Under the pieces are notes generated by a model. That model was not told the origin of the DNA and made no database searches. It was given only the letters and a program-made list of their open reading frames with translations. From NCBI RefSeq assembly GCF_030378165.1, contig NZ_CP119766.1:5208001-5272000 (forward strand): a stretch of DNA of 64,000 nucleotides, given 5' to 3'. The DNA is from Flavobacterium panacagri (GTDB lineage Bacteria > Bacteroidota > Bacteroidia > Flavobacteriales > Flavobacteriaceae). This document shows, piece by piece, positions 46,124-55,637 of the stretch. A program made the translations under genes and the position numbers. How positions within the stretch are numbered: position 1 is the first letter of the stretch; each line of letters begins with the position of its first letter.

Positions 46124-47032
46124 ATGAAAACCACCGTATTATTTATTATAATATCGATATTCTCTCTTACCTCCTATTCCCAATCTCAAAAAGACAGTCT
46201 CAATAAAGTTGTCCGAGAACGAGTTAAAAATATAAAAGAAGACCAATCGGATAATCCTTATTATACCAAAAAAGAAAAGGAGGACGAATATTTAAACGAA
46301 AATAACATCTTTCAAGCTTTAGCGAAGCCAAGTCAAAATAGTGATTTAGCAAACTTTTTTAAGATTCATCTGGAGAAAAAACTTCTCAAAAAAATTGATT
46401 TTACCTCAATTAAGGACTCTTATTTGTATGATAATTTTTCAAACAGCAAATACAATTATACCATTCGATTAACTTTCGAATTAAGTAAAACAGGCAAAGC
46501 AACAAACTGCCGAATTAATACTGGTGACAAAGAATTGGACAGAAAAGTTATTGAAGTTTTCAAAAAATTTCCTTTAGAAAAACTAGGATTGAAAGAAAGT
46601 GATAAATCGGGTAAAATCAGTGTGCAGTTATTTGCTAAAGAAGATAAAGAAGTTGTAATAAAAGCAAGTCAATTTGTTGTAATAGATGCACCTCCAGTTG
46701 TAAAAGATTGTCAAGATTTACAAATGTACTGGCAGCTTAATAAATGTCTTTACGATAAGTTACATCAATATATATTGCAAAACATTTCATTAAAAATACT
46801 TAACAGCCAAGAATTAAGAGGCGAAATTATTTTCAGTCCGCGTTTTACAATTAACAAGGAAGGAAAAATTACGCATGTAAATTCGATCGCGCCAAATAAG
46901 ATTATTAAAGACGAAATTGATCGCGTTATACTTTCGTTTAATGAAATAATTAAACCAGGGAAAAGAAATAATGTTCCTAAAGATACTTATTGCGAGACTT
47001 ATAAAACTATTACAATAGAAAATTTGAAGTAA
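46124..47032 (+). CDS. Secreted protein with two TonB_C-like domains
   Basis: A 302-residue protein with signal peptide (MKTTVLFIIISIFSLTSYSQ) and no other membrane helix. Two segments resemble the TonB C-terminal domain: residues about 105-165 (YTIRLTFELSKTGKATNCRI, RKVIEVFKKFP) and about 225-300 (RGEIIFSPRFTINKEGKITH, DEIDRVILSFNEI). True TonB has an N-terminal inner-membrane anchor and a Pro-rich linker; this protein has neither, so an energy-transducing role is doubtful. It could instead be a periplasmic TonB_C-like protein of unknown role. It stands alone between uvrA and a repeat block. Confidence 0.6.
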   Translation: MKTTVLFIIISIFSLTSYSQSQKDSLNKVVRERVKNIKEDQSDNPYYTKKEKEDEYLNENNIFQALAKPSQNSDLANFFKIHLEKKLLKKIDFTSIKDSYLYDNFSNSKYNYTIRLTFELSKTGKATNCRINTGDKELDRKVIEVFKKFPLEKLGLKESDKSGKISVQLFAKEDKEVVIKASQFVVIDAPPVVKDCQDLQMYWQLNKCLYDKLHQYILQNISLKILNSQELRGEIIFSPRFTINKEGKITHVNSIAPNKIIKDEIDRVILSFNEIIKPGKRNNVPKDTYCETYKTITIENLK

Positions 47033-47051
47033 CAACCCGTTATAGATATTG

Positions 47052-47237
47052 ACCGATCCTACGGATCTTTTGCTGTGTCGTTCGTTCTAACGACGGATTA
47101 AAATCCGTCGCTACAAAATTTGGTCGAGCCAATGGCTCTTTTAATTGAGTTCATTAGGAACGATTAATATTGTAGCAACGGATTTTAATCCGTTGATTTT
47201 ATTAATTCGCAACGTTAATTGAGTTCCGTAGGAACGG
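47052..47237. repeat. Cluster of palindromic (REP/BIME-like) elements
   Basis: Five short palindromes follow one another: GATCCTACGGATC; CGACGGAT-TAAA-ATCCGTCG (47091-47110); GAGCCAATGGCTC; CAACGGAT-TTTA-ATCCGTTG (47176-47195); and GTTCCGTAGGAAC. The second and fourth are variants of one unit. The arrangement is like the REP/BIME blocks of other bacteria. No transposase is in the window. Confidence 0.7.
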
Positions 47238-47470
47238 TATATTTAATTTTGATGTAATAATTAATTCAGAATTCTATTTGTATAAACAATTAGTAATGAA
47301 ACCAAAACCTCAATTTCATCATTACCTAAACTTTACTTTTAGATTATAATTCCTGTTTTCTGTAACAATTCTAGAAAAAAGTGTTAATTTAGTATCCGCT
47401 TTTTTTGAAAAAATACAAAGTTAAAAGAGAGATCTTTCAATTAAACCAACTATTTATTTGGAAACCAACT
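47238..47470. other. AT-rich gap without recognised feature
   Basis: No open frame, palindrome or exact -7 element was seen between the repeat block and the candidate structured RNA. Confidence 0.5.
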
Positions 47471-47562
47471 GCCCTAGCCCTCATGGTCCCGAAGCTTCGA
47501 GAGACATCCTTTTGCTGTGGGGTTCACAGCAAAAGATACAGCGGACAGCAGGAATAAGCTTC
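47471..47562 (+). ncRNA. Candidate structured RNA upstream of the LOG-family gene
   Basis: A GC-rich island of about 90 bases in AT-rich DNA. It begins GCCCTAGCCCTCATGG, has a perfect 10-bp stem TTTTGCTGTG/CACAGCAAAA (47510-47519 with 47525-47534) and ends with ATACAGCGGACAGCAGGAAT. The constant flanks around a variable hairpin are a pattern I remember from many flavobacterial intergenic regions, and it may be the flavo-1 motif of comparative RNA screens; I cannot confirm that here. Strand is set by the order of the flanks. Function unknown. Confidence 0.5.
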
Positions 47563-47617
47563 TCCTTTCAAATATGATAGAAAATATAGAATAACATAAT
47601 AAATTAAAATACCTAAA

Positions 47618-48346
47618 ATGAGATTAGAAGATTTTGATAATGATGAAGACAAAGTAATTCAGGACCGTTTGAAGCAAAAAACGTGGAATGAAATTAGAAC
47701 CAATGACAGCTGGGCAATTTTTAAAATTATGTCTGAGTTTGTAAATGGCTATGAGGCAATGGGACGAATTGGGCCTTGTGTTTCTATTTTTGGTTCTGCT
47801 AGAACCAAGCCGGACGATAAATACTATCAATTGGCAGAAAAAATTGCTTATAAAATCAGTAAAGCAGGTTATGGTGTAATTACAGGCGGTGGCCCTGGAA
47901 TTATGGAAGCTGGTAACAAAGGTGCGCATTTAGGAGGCGGAACTTCGGTTGGTCTAAACATCGAATTGCCATTTGAACAGCATTTTAACCCTTATATCGA
48001 TCACGATAAAAACTTGAACTTCGATTATTTCTTTGTGAGAAAAGTAATGTTCGTCAAATATTCTCAAGGTTTTGTGGTTATGCCAGGTGGTTTTGGAACT
48101 TTGGACGAAATGTTTGAAGCAATCACTTTGATTCAGACGAAAAAAATTGGAAAATTCCCGATCATTTTGGTAGGAGTTGAATTTTGGTCTGGTTTAATCG
48201 AATGGGTAAAAACAGTATTGGTCGAAAAAATGCATACGGTTAGTCCAGAAGATTTGGATTTATTTAAGATCGTAGACTCCGAAGATGAAGTAGTTGATGT
48301 TTTGGATAAATTCTATAAGAAATACGATTTAAGTCCGAATTTCTAA
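47618..48346 (+). CDS. LOG-family protein (TIGR00730, nucleotide 5'-monophosphate phosphoribohydrolase type)
   Basis: A 242-residue Rossmann-fold protein: GPCVSIFGSART, GYGVITGGGPGIMEAGNKGA, the LOG motif MPGGFGTLDEMFEAITLIQT and FPIILVGVEFW. Family members cleave the N-glycosidic bond of AMP or cytokinin-like nucleotides, releasing base and ribose-5-phosphate. The key PGGxGTxxE is intact, so it should be active. Cytosolic. Its long upstream region holds the candidate structured RNA, and a hairpin follows the gene. Confidence 0.93.
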   Translation: MRLEDFDNDEDKVIQDRLKQKTWNEIRTNDSWAIFKIMSEFVNGYEAMGRIGPCVSIFGSARTKPDDKYYQLAEKIAYKISKAGYGVITGGGPGIMEAGNKGAHLGGGTSVGLNIELPFEQHFNPYIDHDKNLNFDYFFVRKVMFVKYSQGFVVMPGGFGTLDEMFEAITLIQTKKIGKFPIILVGVEFWSGLIEWVKTVLVEKMHTVSPEDLDLFKIVDSEDEVVDVLDKFYKKYDLSPNF

Positions 48347-48461
48347 TTTTTTTAACTATATGAGTAATATTAGGAATTACAACTTTGTTATTAAAGTACT
48401 ATAATTCAAGTTCACTTACATGGCTTATATGGTTAAATTTCATTAAATATCGTAAAAATTG

Positions 48462-48485
48462 AAAGCTGTTTTTTGAAACAGCTTT
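48462..48485 (+). terminator. Terminator after the LOG-family gene
   Basis: AAAGCTGTTT and AAACAGCTTT form a 10-bp stem followed by TTTT. Confidence 0.85.
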
Positions 48486-48563
48486 TTTTATACTATTTTT
48501 ACAAAAATCCGAAGTAGCTTTATGTACGTAACTTAAGTATATCTGATAAATTTTGCGCCATTC

Positions 48564-51395
48564 TTGAAATTGTTTTTTAAAATTATCTGCCCGATTGTAG
48601 TTTTATTGTTCTCCATAAAACTTTCAGCACAACATCTTTCTAAGATGGAGGTGGCGGTAAATCTCGAACTAAAAACACTGAACGTAAAACAGGACATTAC
48701 GTATCATAATACTTCTGAAGATTCTCTGATAACTATTGTTTTAAACGATTGGAACAATGCTTTTGCAGATAAGAATACTCCGCTTGCAAGACGTTTTTCT
48801 GATGAATTTTACAGAGGTTTTCATTTAGCAAAAGCGGCAGACAGAGGAAAAACTACCATTCTAAATCTACTCGATACTGATTTTACAGCTCTGGAATGGG
48901 AACGAACCGAAAAAAATCCAGATTATATCATCATAAAATTAAATCGAAAGTTATTTCCAGGTCAAAAAATCGATTTACATCTGACTTATATCGTAAAAGT
49001 TCCTAATGATAAATTTACTGATTTTGGTTTTGATCAAAATGGTGGCATGGCACTTAAAAACTGGTTTCTGAGTCCTGCCCGTTTTGAAAACCATGGATTT
49101 ATAAAATACAACAATTTCAATTTAGATGATATTGCCAATGCAACAACAGATTATGCAATTGAAGTTAAAATCCCAAATCCATATGTTATTACAACCGATT
49201 TAAATTCGGTTTCTAAAGATGTTTCCAACAGAGACTACAGCATTTATTCTTTTAGCGGTAAAAACAGAACAGATTTTAGTCTTTATATTGAAAAACAAAG
49301 CACTTTTAGAACTTATGATAACAGTTTGCTAGAAGTAGAAACCAATCTAAAAAACAAAAAAATCGATGAAATTCAGAAAGCCATAATCATTGATCGTGTT
49401 GTTTCTTTTGCATCGGATTTTATTGGGAAATATCCACATGAAAAAATCACAGTTTCACAAGCAGATTATGATCGAAATCCTTTTTATGGACTAAATCAGC
49501 TACCTTCTTTTATTAGTCCGTTTTCAGATGAATTTATGTTTGAGATTCAATTCTTAAAAACATTTTTAAACAATTATCTCAAAAATAGTCTTCGCGTGGA
49601 TTCTCGAAAAGACAATTGGGTTTATGATGGAATCCAGATTTATGCCATGATGAAATATATGGAAGAAAATCATCTGGATAAAAAAATGCTGGGAAGACTT
49701 TCGGACATGAAACTCTTTAAAAGCTATAATATTACCAATCTGACTTTTAACGAGCAGTACAGCTATTATTATATGCTAATGGCTCGTAAAAATCTGGATC
49801 AGCCATTGGGAGATCCAAAAAATACTCTAATTAAATTCAACGAACAAATTGCCAGTAAATACCGCGCTGGTTTAAGTTTGAGTTATTTAGACGATTATTT
49901 AAATCATGATATTGTTCCAGAAAGCGTAAAAGAATTTTATGATCTCAACAAAATACAGCAAACGAATCGTTATGATCTGGAAAAAATATTGATTAATAAA
50001 ACTCCCAAAAATCTAGATTGGTTCTTTAATACCATAATTGACTCTCGAGAAATAATTGATTATAAATTTACTCACGTTTCCAGAACAGTAGACAGCGTAA
50101 GCTTTTCGATTAAAAACAAAACCGGAATTTATGCTCCAATTCCTGTTTATGGCCTTAAAAAAAACAAAGTCGTTTTTAAAGAATGGATTGAGCCTAAAAA
50201 CAAAGATTCTGTTTATGAATTTGACAGAAAAAATGCAGATAAAATTGTTTTAAACTATGACAATGAAGTTCCAGAATACAACCAGAGAAACAATTGGAAA
50301 TCATTGAAAAGCCTTGTTATAACCAATCGTCCAATTAAGTTTAATTTTGCGAAAGATTTAGAAGACCCATTTTACAATCAGATTTTATATATTCCGACGC
50401 TTACTTACAATTACTACGATGGTTTTACTCCAGGAATCCGTTTTCATAATAAAACCATTTTGGACAAACCTTTTAATTTTGATATAAATCCAGCGTATTC
50501 TATCAAGGCAGGAACACTCTCTGGTTCTTCTGCTTTTTCTTGGAACGAATATTATAGAAACAGCACTTTATACAATGTCCGCTACTCTATTAGTCAAAAT
50601 TATTTTCATTATGCGCCGGATGCTACTTATTTAAGATTGAATCCGATGGTGCAGTTTCGTATTCGTGAAAAAGATTTTAGAGACAATAGAAAGCAATTGT
50701 TTTTATTCCGTCAAGTTATCGTAAATCGAGAAGCAAGTACATACATTACAGACAATTCAAAACCAAATTATTCCATTTTTAACGCGAGATATTCCAATAC
50801 TAAAACTGAATTAATCGATCATTTTAACTTCATGACTGATTTACAGTTTTCAAGCGGATTTGGAAAAGTGTCTGGAGAGATTGAATACAGAAGATTATTT
50901 CAAAACAACCGAAAATTAAACTTAAGATTATTTGCTGGAAGTTTTATGTACAACACAACAAATTCAGATTATTTTAGTTTTGGTTTAGACCGTCCTACTG
51001 ATTATTTATTTGATTATAATCTATTTGGAAGATCAGAAAGCACTGGTTTTTTCAGTCAGCAGTATGTAATTGCAGAAGGAGGTTTTAAGTCTCAATTGGA
51101 ACCTTCCTACGCCAATCAATGGATGACGACTTTAAATGCCAGTTATGCCGTTTGGAATTGGGTAGAATTATATGGAGACATTGGTTTTATGAAAAATAAA
51201 CATCAAAGCGAGTTCTTTGCTTATGATACCGGAGTACGTTTAAATCTAGTCCCAGACTACTTTGAACTTTATTTTCCAGTTTATTCAAATAATGGATGGG
51301 AAATTTCACAACCTAGATACAATGAAAAAATACGATTTATAATCACTTTCTCACCAAAAACATTAGTCACTCTTTTTACCCGAAAATGGTTTTAA
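48564..51395 (+). CDS. Outer-membrane protein: catalytically dead M1-peptidase-like domain plus beta-barrel
   Basis: 943 residues starting from TTG, the only start codon in frame before a signal peptide (LFFKIICPIVVLLFSIKLSAQ). Residues about 25-230 are a beta-sandwich like the N-terminal domain of M1 aminopeptidases (VNLELKTLNVKQDITYHN, NWFLSPARFENHGF). Residues about 260-470 are helical and align with the M1 catalytic domain, but the zinc motif HEXXH is missing: where it should be the protein reads FLKTFLNNYLKN, and the later WLNEGF motif is WVYDGIQIYAMMKYMEE. Residues about 580-943 are beta-strand-rich (YIPTLTYNYYDGFTPGIRF) and end in KWF, typical of an outer-membrane barrel. So it probably is not a peptidase and may bind peptides or proteins at the outer membrane. 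Confidence 0.75.
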   Translation: MKLFFKIICPIVVLLFSIKLSAQHLSKMEVAVNLELKTLNVKQDITYHNTSEDSLITIVLNDWNNAFADKNTPLARRFSDEFYRGFHLAKAADRGKTTILNLLDTDFTALEWERTEKNPDYIIIKLNRKLFPGQKIDLHLTYIVKVPNDKFTDFGFDQNGGMALKNWFLSPARFENHGFIKYNNFNLDDIANATTDYAIEVKIPNPYVITTDLNSVSKDVSNRDYSIYSFSGKNRTDFSLYIEKQSTFRTYDNSLLEVETNLKNKKIDEIQKAIIIDRVVSFASDFIGKYPHEKITVSQADYDRNPFYGLNQLPSFISPFSDEFMFEIQFLKTFLNNYLKNSLRVDSRKDNWVYDGIQIYAMMKYMEENHLDKKMLGRLSDMKLFKSYNITNLTFNEQYSYYYMLMARKNLDQPLGDPKNTLIKFNEQIASKYRAGLSLSYLDDYLNHDIVPESVKEFYDLNKIQQTNRYDLEKILINKTPKNLDWFFNTIIDSREIIDYKFTHVSRTVDSVSFSIKNKTGIYAPIPVYGLKKNKVVFKEWIEPKNKDSVYEFDRKNADKIVLNYDNEVPEYNQRNNWKSLKSLVITNRPIKFNFAKDLEDPFYNQILYIPTLTYNYYDGFTPGIRFHNKTILDKPFNFDINPAYSIKAGTLSGSSAFSWNEYYRNSTLYNVRYSISQNYFHYAPDATYLRLNPMVQFRIREKDFRDNRKQLFLFRQVIVNREASTYITDNSKPNYSIFNARYSNTKTELIDHFNFMTDLQFSSGFGKVSGEIEYRRLFQNNRKLNLRLFAGSFMYNTTNSDYFSFGLDRPTDYLFDYNLFGRSESTGFFSQQYVIAEGGFKSQLEPSYANQWMTTLNASYAVWNWVELYGDIGFMKNKHQSEFFAYDTGVRLNLVPDYFELYFPVYSNNGWEISQPRYNEKIRFIITFSPKTLVTLFTRKWF

Positions 51396-51583
51396 TCAAA
51401 TAAATTTTAAACAAAAACTTGCGAAATTATCAACAATTATATTTTTTTCATAAAAATAACATAAAAAAAATACGTAGTTTTTTGATTTTAAATACAAATA
51501 ATTAAATTATATTTAGTTTAAAGAATTATGATTATTGATTGTTTTTAAGTAATTTCGCGACATAAACATGACCCTTCAAGATT

Positions 51584-53998
51584 ATGATAAAAGAAATAAA
51601 CAATACTACATTGACATTTGAAGATTTCAAAACTGAGGTATTGAATGACTATAGAACTGCTGTAATCAGTCGTGAATGTAGTCTTTTAGGTCGAAAAGAA
51701 GTATTAACAGGAAAAGCTAAATTTGGAATTTTTGGCGATGGAAAAGAAGTGCCGCAGCTGGCAATGGCTAAGGCTTTTAAAAACGGGGATTTCCGCTCTG
51801 GATACTATCGCGATCAGACTTTTATGATGGCTATTGGCGAATTGGATGCAAAACAGTTTTTTGCTGGTTTATATGGTCATACGGATTTGGCTTTCGATCC
51901 AATGTCTGCTGGAAGACAAATGGGCGGACACTTTGTGACGCACAGTTTAAACGAAGATGGTTCTTGGAAAGACTTAACCAAACAAAAAAATTCAAGCTCG
52001 GATATATCGCCAACTGCAGGTCAAATGCCAAGATTATTGGGATTAGCGCAAGCTTCTAAAATTTATAGAAATGTTGATGGTATTACCATCAAAGACAAAT
52101 TCTCTGTTAATGGTGACGAAGTAGCTTGGGGAACAATTGGTAACGCAAGTACTTCTGAAGGTTTGTTTTTTGAAACTATAAACGCTGCAGGAGTTTTACA
52201 GGTACCAATGGTAATGAGTGTTTGGGATGATGAATATGGAATTTCTGTTCACGCTAAACACCAAACTACTAAAGAAAATATTTCTGAGATTTTAAAAGGA
52301 TATCAACGTGATGAAGATGCTAAAGGCTACGAAATCTTTAGAGTAAAAGGATGGGATTATGCTGAATTGATTTCGACCTATGAAAGAGCTGGAGCAATTG
52401 CAAGAGAAGAACATATTCCTGTTTTAATTCACGTAAGTGAGTTAACACAACCTCAGGGCCATTCTACTTCTGGTTCTCACGAACGTTACAAAAGTGCTGA
52501 AAGACTGGCTTGGGAAAAAGATTTTGACTGTATCCGCCAAATGCGTTTATGGATGATTGCAATCAACATTGCTTCTCCTGAAGAATTAGCTGAACTTGAT
52601 TTCGAATTAAAGAAACTTGTTTTAGAAGCTAAAAAAGAAGCTTGGAATTCCTTTATCAATCCAATTATTGAAGAGCAAAAAAATCTTCTAAACTTATTGG
52701 AACAAATTGCAGAAGCAAGCATCAATCATAAAGAAAGAATTAAAAAATTAATTGCTGAATTAAGTGCGATAAAAGCACCTTTAAAGAAAGAATTATTAGT
52801 TTACGCTAGAAAGATTCTTCGTTTTATTGAAGTTCCAAACAGTAAAATTCTTTTATCAAACTGGATCACAAGTTTCTTAACTGAAACTCAAGAAAAGTTC
52901 AGCAGCAATTTACATTCTGAATCTGCTCAAAATGTATTTTCTGTAGAAAAAGTTATTCCAAAATATGCAGAAAATGCAAAACCAGATTTAGACGGAAGAA
53001 TGATTCTTCGTGATAATTTTGATGCCTTATTTGCAAAATATCCTGAAACTTTAATTTTCGGTGAAGATGTTGGAAACATTGGAGACGTAAATCAAGGTTT
53101 GGAAGGAATGCAGGAAAAATATGGAGAGCTTCGTGTTGCCGATGTTGGAATTCGTGAAGCGACCATTATCGGTCAGGGAATCGGAATGGCATTGAGAGGT
53201 TTACGTCCTATTGCAGAAATTCAATACTTAGATTATTTATTGTATGCTATTCAGATCATGAGTGATGATTTAGCAACATTACAATATAGAACTGTTGGAA
53301 AACAAAAAGCACCTTTAATCATTAGAACCCGCGGACATCGTTTGGAAGGTATCTGGCACTCTGGTTCTCCAATGGGAATGATTATCAATGCTATTCGTGG
53401 TATTCATGTTTTAGTTCCAAGGGATATGACACAAGCTGCTGGTTTTTATAACACATTGTTAGAATGTGACGAGCCTGCTTTGGTTATTGAATGCCTTAAC
53501 GGATACCGATTAAAAGAAAAAACTCCTTTAAATTTTGGTGAATTTAAAACGCCTATAGGAGTTGTGGAGACTTTAAGAGAAGGTTCTGATATTACTCTAG
53601 TTTCTTATGGATCAACTTTAAGACTGGTTCAACAAGTTGCTGGCGAATTGGCAGAAAAAGACATCAATTGTGAAGTGATTGATATTCAGTCTTTACTTCC
53701 ATTTGACATCAATAAAGATATTGTAAAAAGTGTCGCTAAAACAAATCGTCTTTTAGTAATTGACGAAGACGTTCCTGGCGGAGCATCAGCTTTCATTTTA
53801 CAACAGATTTTAGAAGAACAAGACGCTTATAAATATTTAGACAGCAAACCACAAACACTTGCTGCAAAAGCGCACAGACCAGCATACGGAACTGATGGCG
53901 ATTATTTCTCAAAACCTTCTGCCGAAGATATTTTCGAGAAAGTTTACGATATGATGCATGAAGTTAATCCTTCTAAATACCCGGCTTTATACCAGTAA
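51584..53998 (+). CDS. Fused E1 alpha/beta of a 2-oxoacid dehydrogenase (branched-chain type)
   Basis: An 804-residue TPP enzyme. Residues about 15-400 are the E1 alpha part (RSGYYRDQTFMMAIGE, GRQMGGHF, TPP/Mg motif GDEVAWGTIGNASTSEG, QPQGHSTSGSHERYKS). After a linker (about 400-465), residues about 470-804 are the E1 beta part (ILRDNFDALFAKYP, FGEDVGNIGDVNQG, RPIAEIQYLDYL, LVPRDMTQAAGF, DEDVPGGASAFI). Alpha and beta are separate genes in most bacteria; the fusion is common in Bacteroidota. It decarboxylates branched-chain 2-oxoacids or related substrates and passes the acyl group to E2, which is not in the window. A palindromic terminator follows. Confidence 0.93.
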   Translation: MIKEINNTTLTFEDFKTEVLNDYRTAVISRECSLLGRKEVLTGKAKFGIFGDGKEVPQLAMAKAFKNGDFRSGYYRDQTFMMAIGELDAKQFFAGLYGHTDLAFDPMSAGRQMGGHFVTHSLNEDGSWKDLTKQKNSSSDISPTAGQMPRLLGLAQASKIYRNVDGITIKDKFSVNGDEVAWGTIGNASTSEGLFFETINAAGVLQVPMVMSVWDDEYGISVHAKHQTTKENISEILKGYQRDEDAKGYEIFRVKGWDYAELISTYERAGAIAREEHIPVLIHVSELTQPQGHSTSGSHERYKSAERLAWEKDFDCIRQMRLWMIAINIASPEELAELDFELKKLVLEAKKEAWNSFINPIIEEQKNLLNLLEQIAEASINHKERIKKLIAELSAIKAPLKKELLVYARKILRFIEVPNSKILLSNWITSFLTETQEKFSSNLHSESAQNVFSVEKVIPKYAENAKPDLDGRMILRDNFDALFAKYPETLIFGEDVGNIGDVNQGLEGMQEKYGELRVADVGIREATIIGQGIGMALRGLRPIAEIQYLDYLLYAIQIMSDDLATLQYRTVGKQKAPLIIRTRGHRLEGIWHSGSPMGMIINAIRGIHVLVPRDMTQAAGFYNTLLECDEPALVIECLNGYRLKEKTPLNFGEFKTPIGVVETLREGSDITLVSYGSTLRLVQQVAGELAEKDINCEVIDIQSLLPFDINKDIVKSVAKTNRLLVIDEDVPGGASAFILQQILEEQDAYKYLDSKPQTLAAKAHRPAYGTDGDYFSKPSAEDIFEKVYDMMHEVNPSKYPALYQ

Positions 53999-54019
53999 TT
54001 TAGAATGTTTTAGATATAA

Positions 54020-54047
54020 AAAAAGCTCCAAAATTTTGGAGCTTTTT
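54020..54047 (+). terminator. Terminator after the E1 gene
   Basis: A perfect 28-base palindrome (AAAAAGCTCCAAAA and its complement) with a T run, 21 bases past the stop codon. Confidence 0.85.
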
Positions 54048-54057
54048 TTATATCTAT

Positions 54058-54240
54058 TCTTTGTCAACTTTGTCAAATTTTAAAACTTTGACAAAGTTCT
54101 TTACGCAATCTTTGTGGAGCTACTTGCGAAGATTTCTCCCTTTGGTCGAAATGACAAAAATGAGATTAATCCATTGCAATAAAACAAAAATTCGCGTCAA
54201 TCCGCGCTTTCGCGAAAGCGAATCCGTTTCATCCGCGTTC
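54058..54240. repeat. Cluster of three dispersed repeat types
   Basis: From left to right: CTTTGTCAA/TTGACAAAG words (54058-54097) as after uvrA; a stretch with TTGCGAAGATTTCTCCC and GTCGAAATGAC (54124-54153) of a type I know from flavobacterial gaps; and 54191-54240, which has the arm sequence of the long hairpin at 4334-4465 and a perfect palindrome CGCTTTCGCGAAAGCG (54205-54220). No gene is present. Confidence 0.65.
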
Positions 54241-54251
54241 CATACTACGAA

Positions 54252-54986
54252 TTAAATATCTTTCAATATAGCTCTGGCTCTTTCTAAATCTTCAGCCGTA
54301 TCGATTCCAATTCCAACATGAGTTGTTTCTACCATTTTAATTTTTTTTCCGAACTCTAAATAACGTAATTGCTCTAGTTTCTCAGAAGCTTCTAAAGATT
54401 TCATAGGAAGACTATAAAAGTCTAATAAAGCTTGTTTTCTAAAAGCATAAATTCCGATATGCTGAAAATATCGCACACCAACATTTTGCTCTCTTGGATA
54501 CGGAATTACAGAACGGGAAAAGTACAAAGCAAACTGTGACTGATCTACCACCACTTTTACATTATTCGGGTTATTGATTTCGTCTTCATTTTTAATTTCA
54601 CGCATCAGCGAAGCCAAATCAACTTTTTTATCTGGATCATTTTTAAAAACTGATAAAACTTGTGCTAAAGGTTCAGCTTCTGTAAAAGGCTCGTCTCCCT
54701 GAACATTTACTACAATATCCACATCAAGATCTGCAATAGCTTCCGCAATTCGGTCGCTTCCGGATTCGTGTTCCTTGATGCTCATTATCGCTTTTCCGCC
54801 GTTCGAAACAATTTCTTCAAAAATTAGATCAGAGTCGGTTACTACAAAAACATCTTCAAATAGTTTTGTTGAAACTGCCGCTTCGTACGTTCTTAAAATT
54901 ATTGTTTTGCCTCCCAAATCCTGCATCAACTTTGCAGGAAAACGTGTGGAAGCATATCGTGCAGGAATTACCGCTATTATTTTCAT
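54252..54986 (-). CDS. kdsB: CMP-KDO synthetase (3-deoxy-manno-octulosonate cytidylyltransferase)
   Basis: A 244-residue cytosolic enzyme with all family motifs: [53 protein letters not shown]-like [21 protein letters not shown] and [13 protein letters not shown]. It activates KDO with CTP for attachment to lipid A. Normal length. An exact -7 element lies 27 bases before the start. Confidence 0.97.
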   Translation of the reverse strand: MKIIAVIPARYASTRFPAKLMQDLGGKTIILRTYEAAVSTKLFEDVFVVTDSDLIFEEIVSNGGKAIMSIKEHESGSDRIAEAIADLDVDIVVNVQGDEPFTEAEPLAQVLSVFKNDPDKKVDLASLMREIKNEDEINNPNNVKVVVDQSQFALYFSRSVIPYPREQNVGVRYFQHIGIYAFRKQALLDFYSLPMKSLEASEKLEQLRYLEFGKKIKMVETTHVGIGIDTAEDLERARAILKDI

Positions 54987-55012
54987 TTTATTCTTTTTTT
55001 ATTCTCAAAAAT

Positions 55013-55020
55013 CAAATATA
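55013..55020 (-). promoter_or_regulatory. Candidate -7 element for kdsB
   Basis: The minus strand reads TATATTTG, an exact TAnnTTTG. Confidence 0.45.
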
Positions 55021-55047
55021 AGTCGTTACGCTATTATTGCGAAACAT

Positions 55048-55077
55048 TTTTTTTGCCACAAATTTCACGAATTAACA
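55048..55077. repeat. Left 30-bp inverted repeat flanking the small lipoprotein gene
   Basis: Contains TTTGCCACAAATTTCACGAA; its reverse complement occurs at 55638-55667 with one mismatch in 30. It ends 4 bases beyond the stop codon of the lipoprotein gene. Confidence 0.85.
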
Positions 55078-55081
55078 CAAA

Positions 55082-55624
55082 TTATTTTTTAGCAAGTCTT
55101 AATTCAGTTAACAATTGATTATAACTTTTTAAATTTTTAGAATTATAATCATAAACTTTAATTATCAGAGTAGAATCACCATTTATTATTGAAAACGAAT
55201 CCCCCGCATTTCCAGGAAATCTTTCCGTAGCTTTAGATTGAATCATTCTTTTCATGTACTCAATTATCGCTTTTTTGTTTGAATTCGTTAATTTAATTAT
55301 TTTCTTTACTGCAATTGTTTCAACATTTCCCCCAATTGAATCTCGTTTATCACAATCAATATCTATTTTAGTATAAGTCAGAAAATAATCTTTATAATTT
55401 TTTTTCTTCGTAAATATTTTTAACTCTTCAGAATGTCCTCCCCATTCTCCACATTCACTAAAAAAAGCACTAATTTTTAAATTATTATCACCCCCAGAAC
55501 TCCCTAATGTAATCGGATCAAAAAAATCGATTGATTTATCTTTTAATTGAGTCTGAGTTGATTCTTCTTTTTTAGAACAACTTAAACTGACCAACAAAAA
55601 ACATAACAATATTTTTTTCATCAT
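55082..55624 (-). CDS. Small lipoprotein of unknown function inside an inverted-repeat pair
   Basis: A 180-residue protein with lipoprotein signal (MKKILLCFLLVSLSC); the next Met downstream is an equally good start. The mature part (KISAFFSECGEWGGHSEELK, YTKIDIDCDKRDSIGG) has two further Cys, which could form a disulfide. I do not recognise a family. The gene is framed by 30-bp inverted repeats and seems more AT-rich than the helicase and kdsB genes on either side. It probably sits in the periplasm or outer membrane. Confidence 0.75.
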   Translation of the reverse strand: MMKKILLCFLLVSLSCSKKEESTQTQLKDKSIDFFDPITLGSSGGDNNLKISAFFSECGEWGGHSEELKIFTKKKNYKDYFLTYTKIDIDCDKRDSIGGNVETIAVKKIIKLTNSNKKAIIEYMKRMIQSKATERFPGNAGDSFSIINGDSTLIIKVYDYNSKNLKSYNQLLTELRLAKK

Positions 55625-55637
55625 TAAGTAAATTTGA

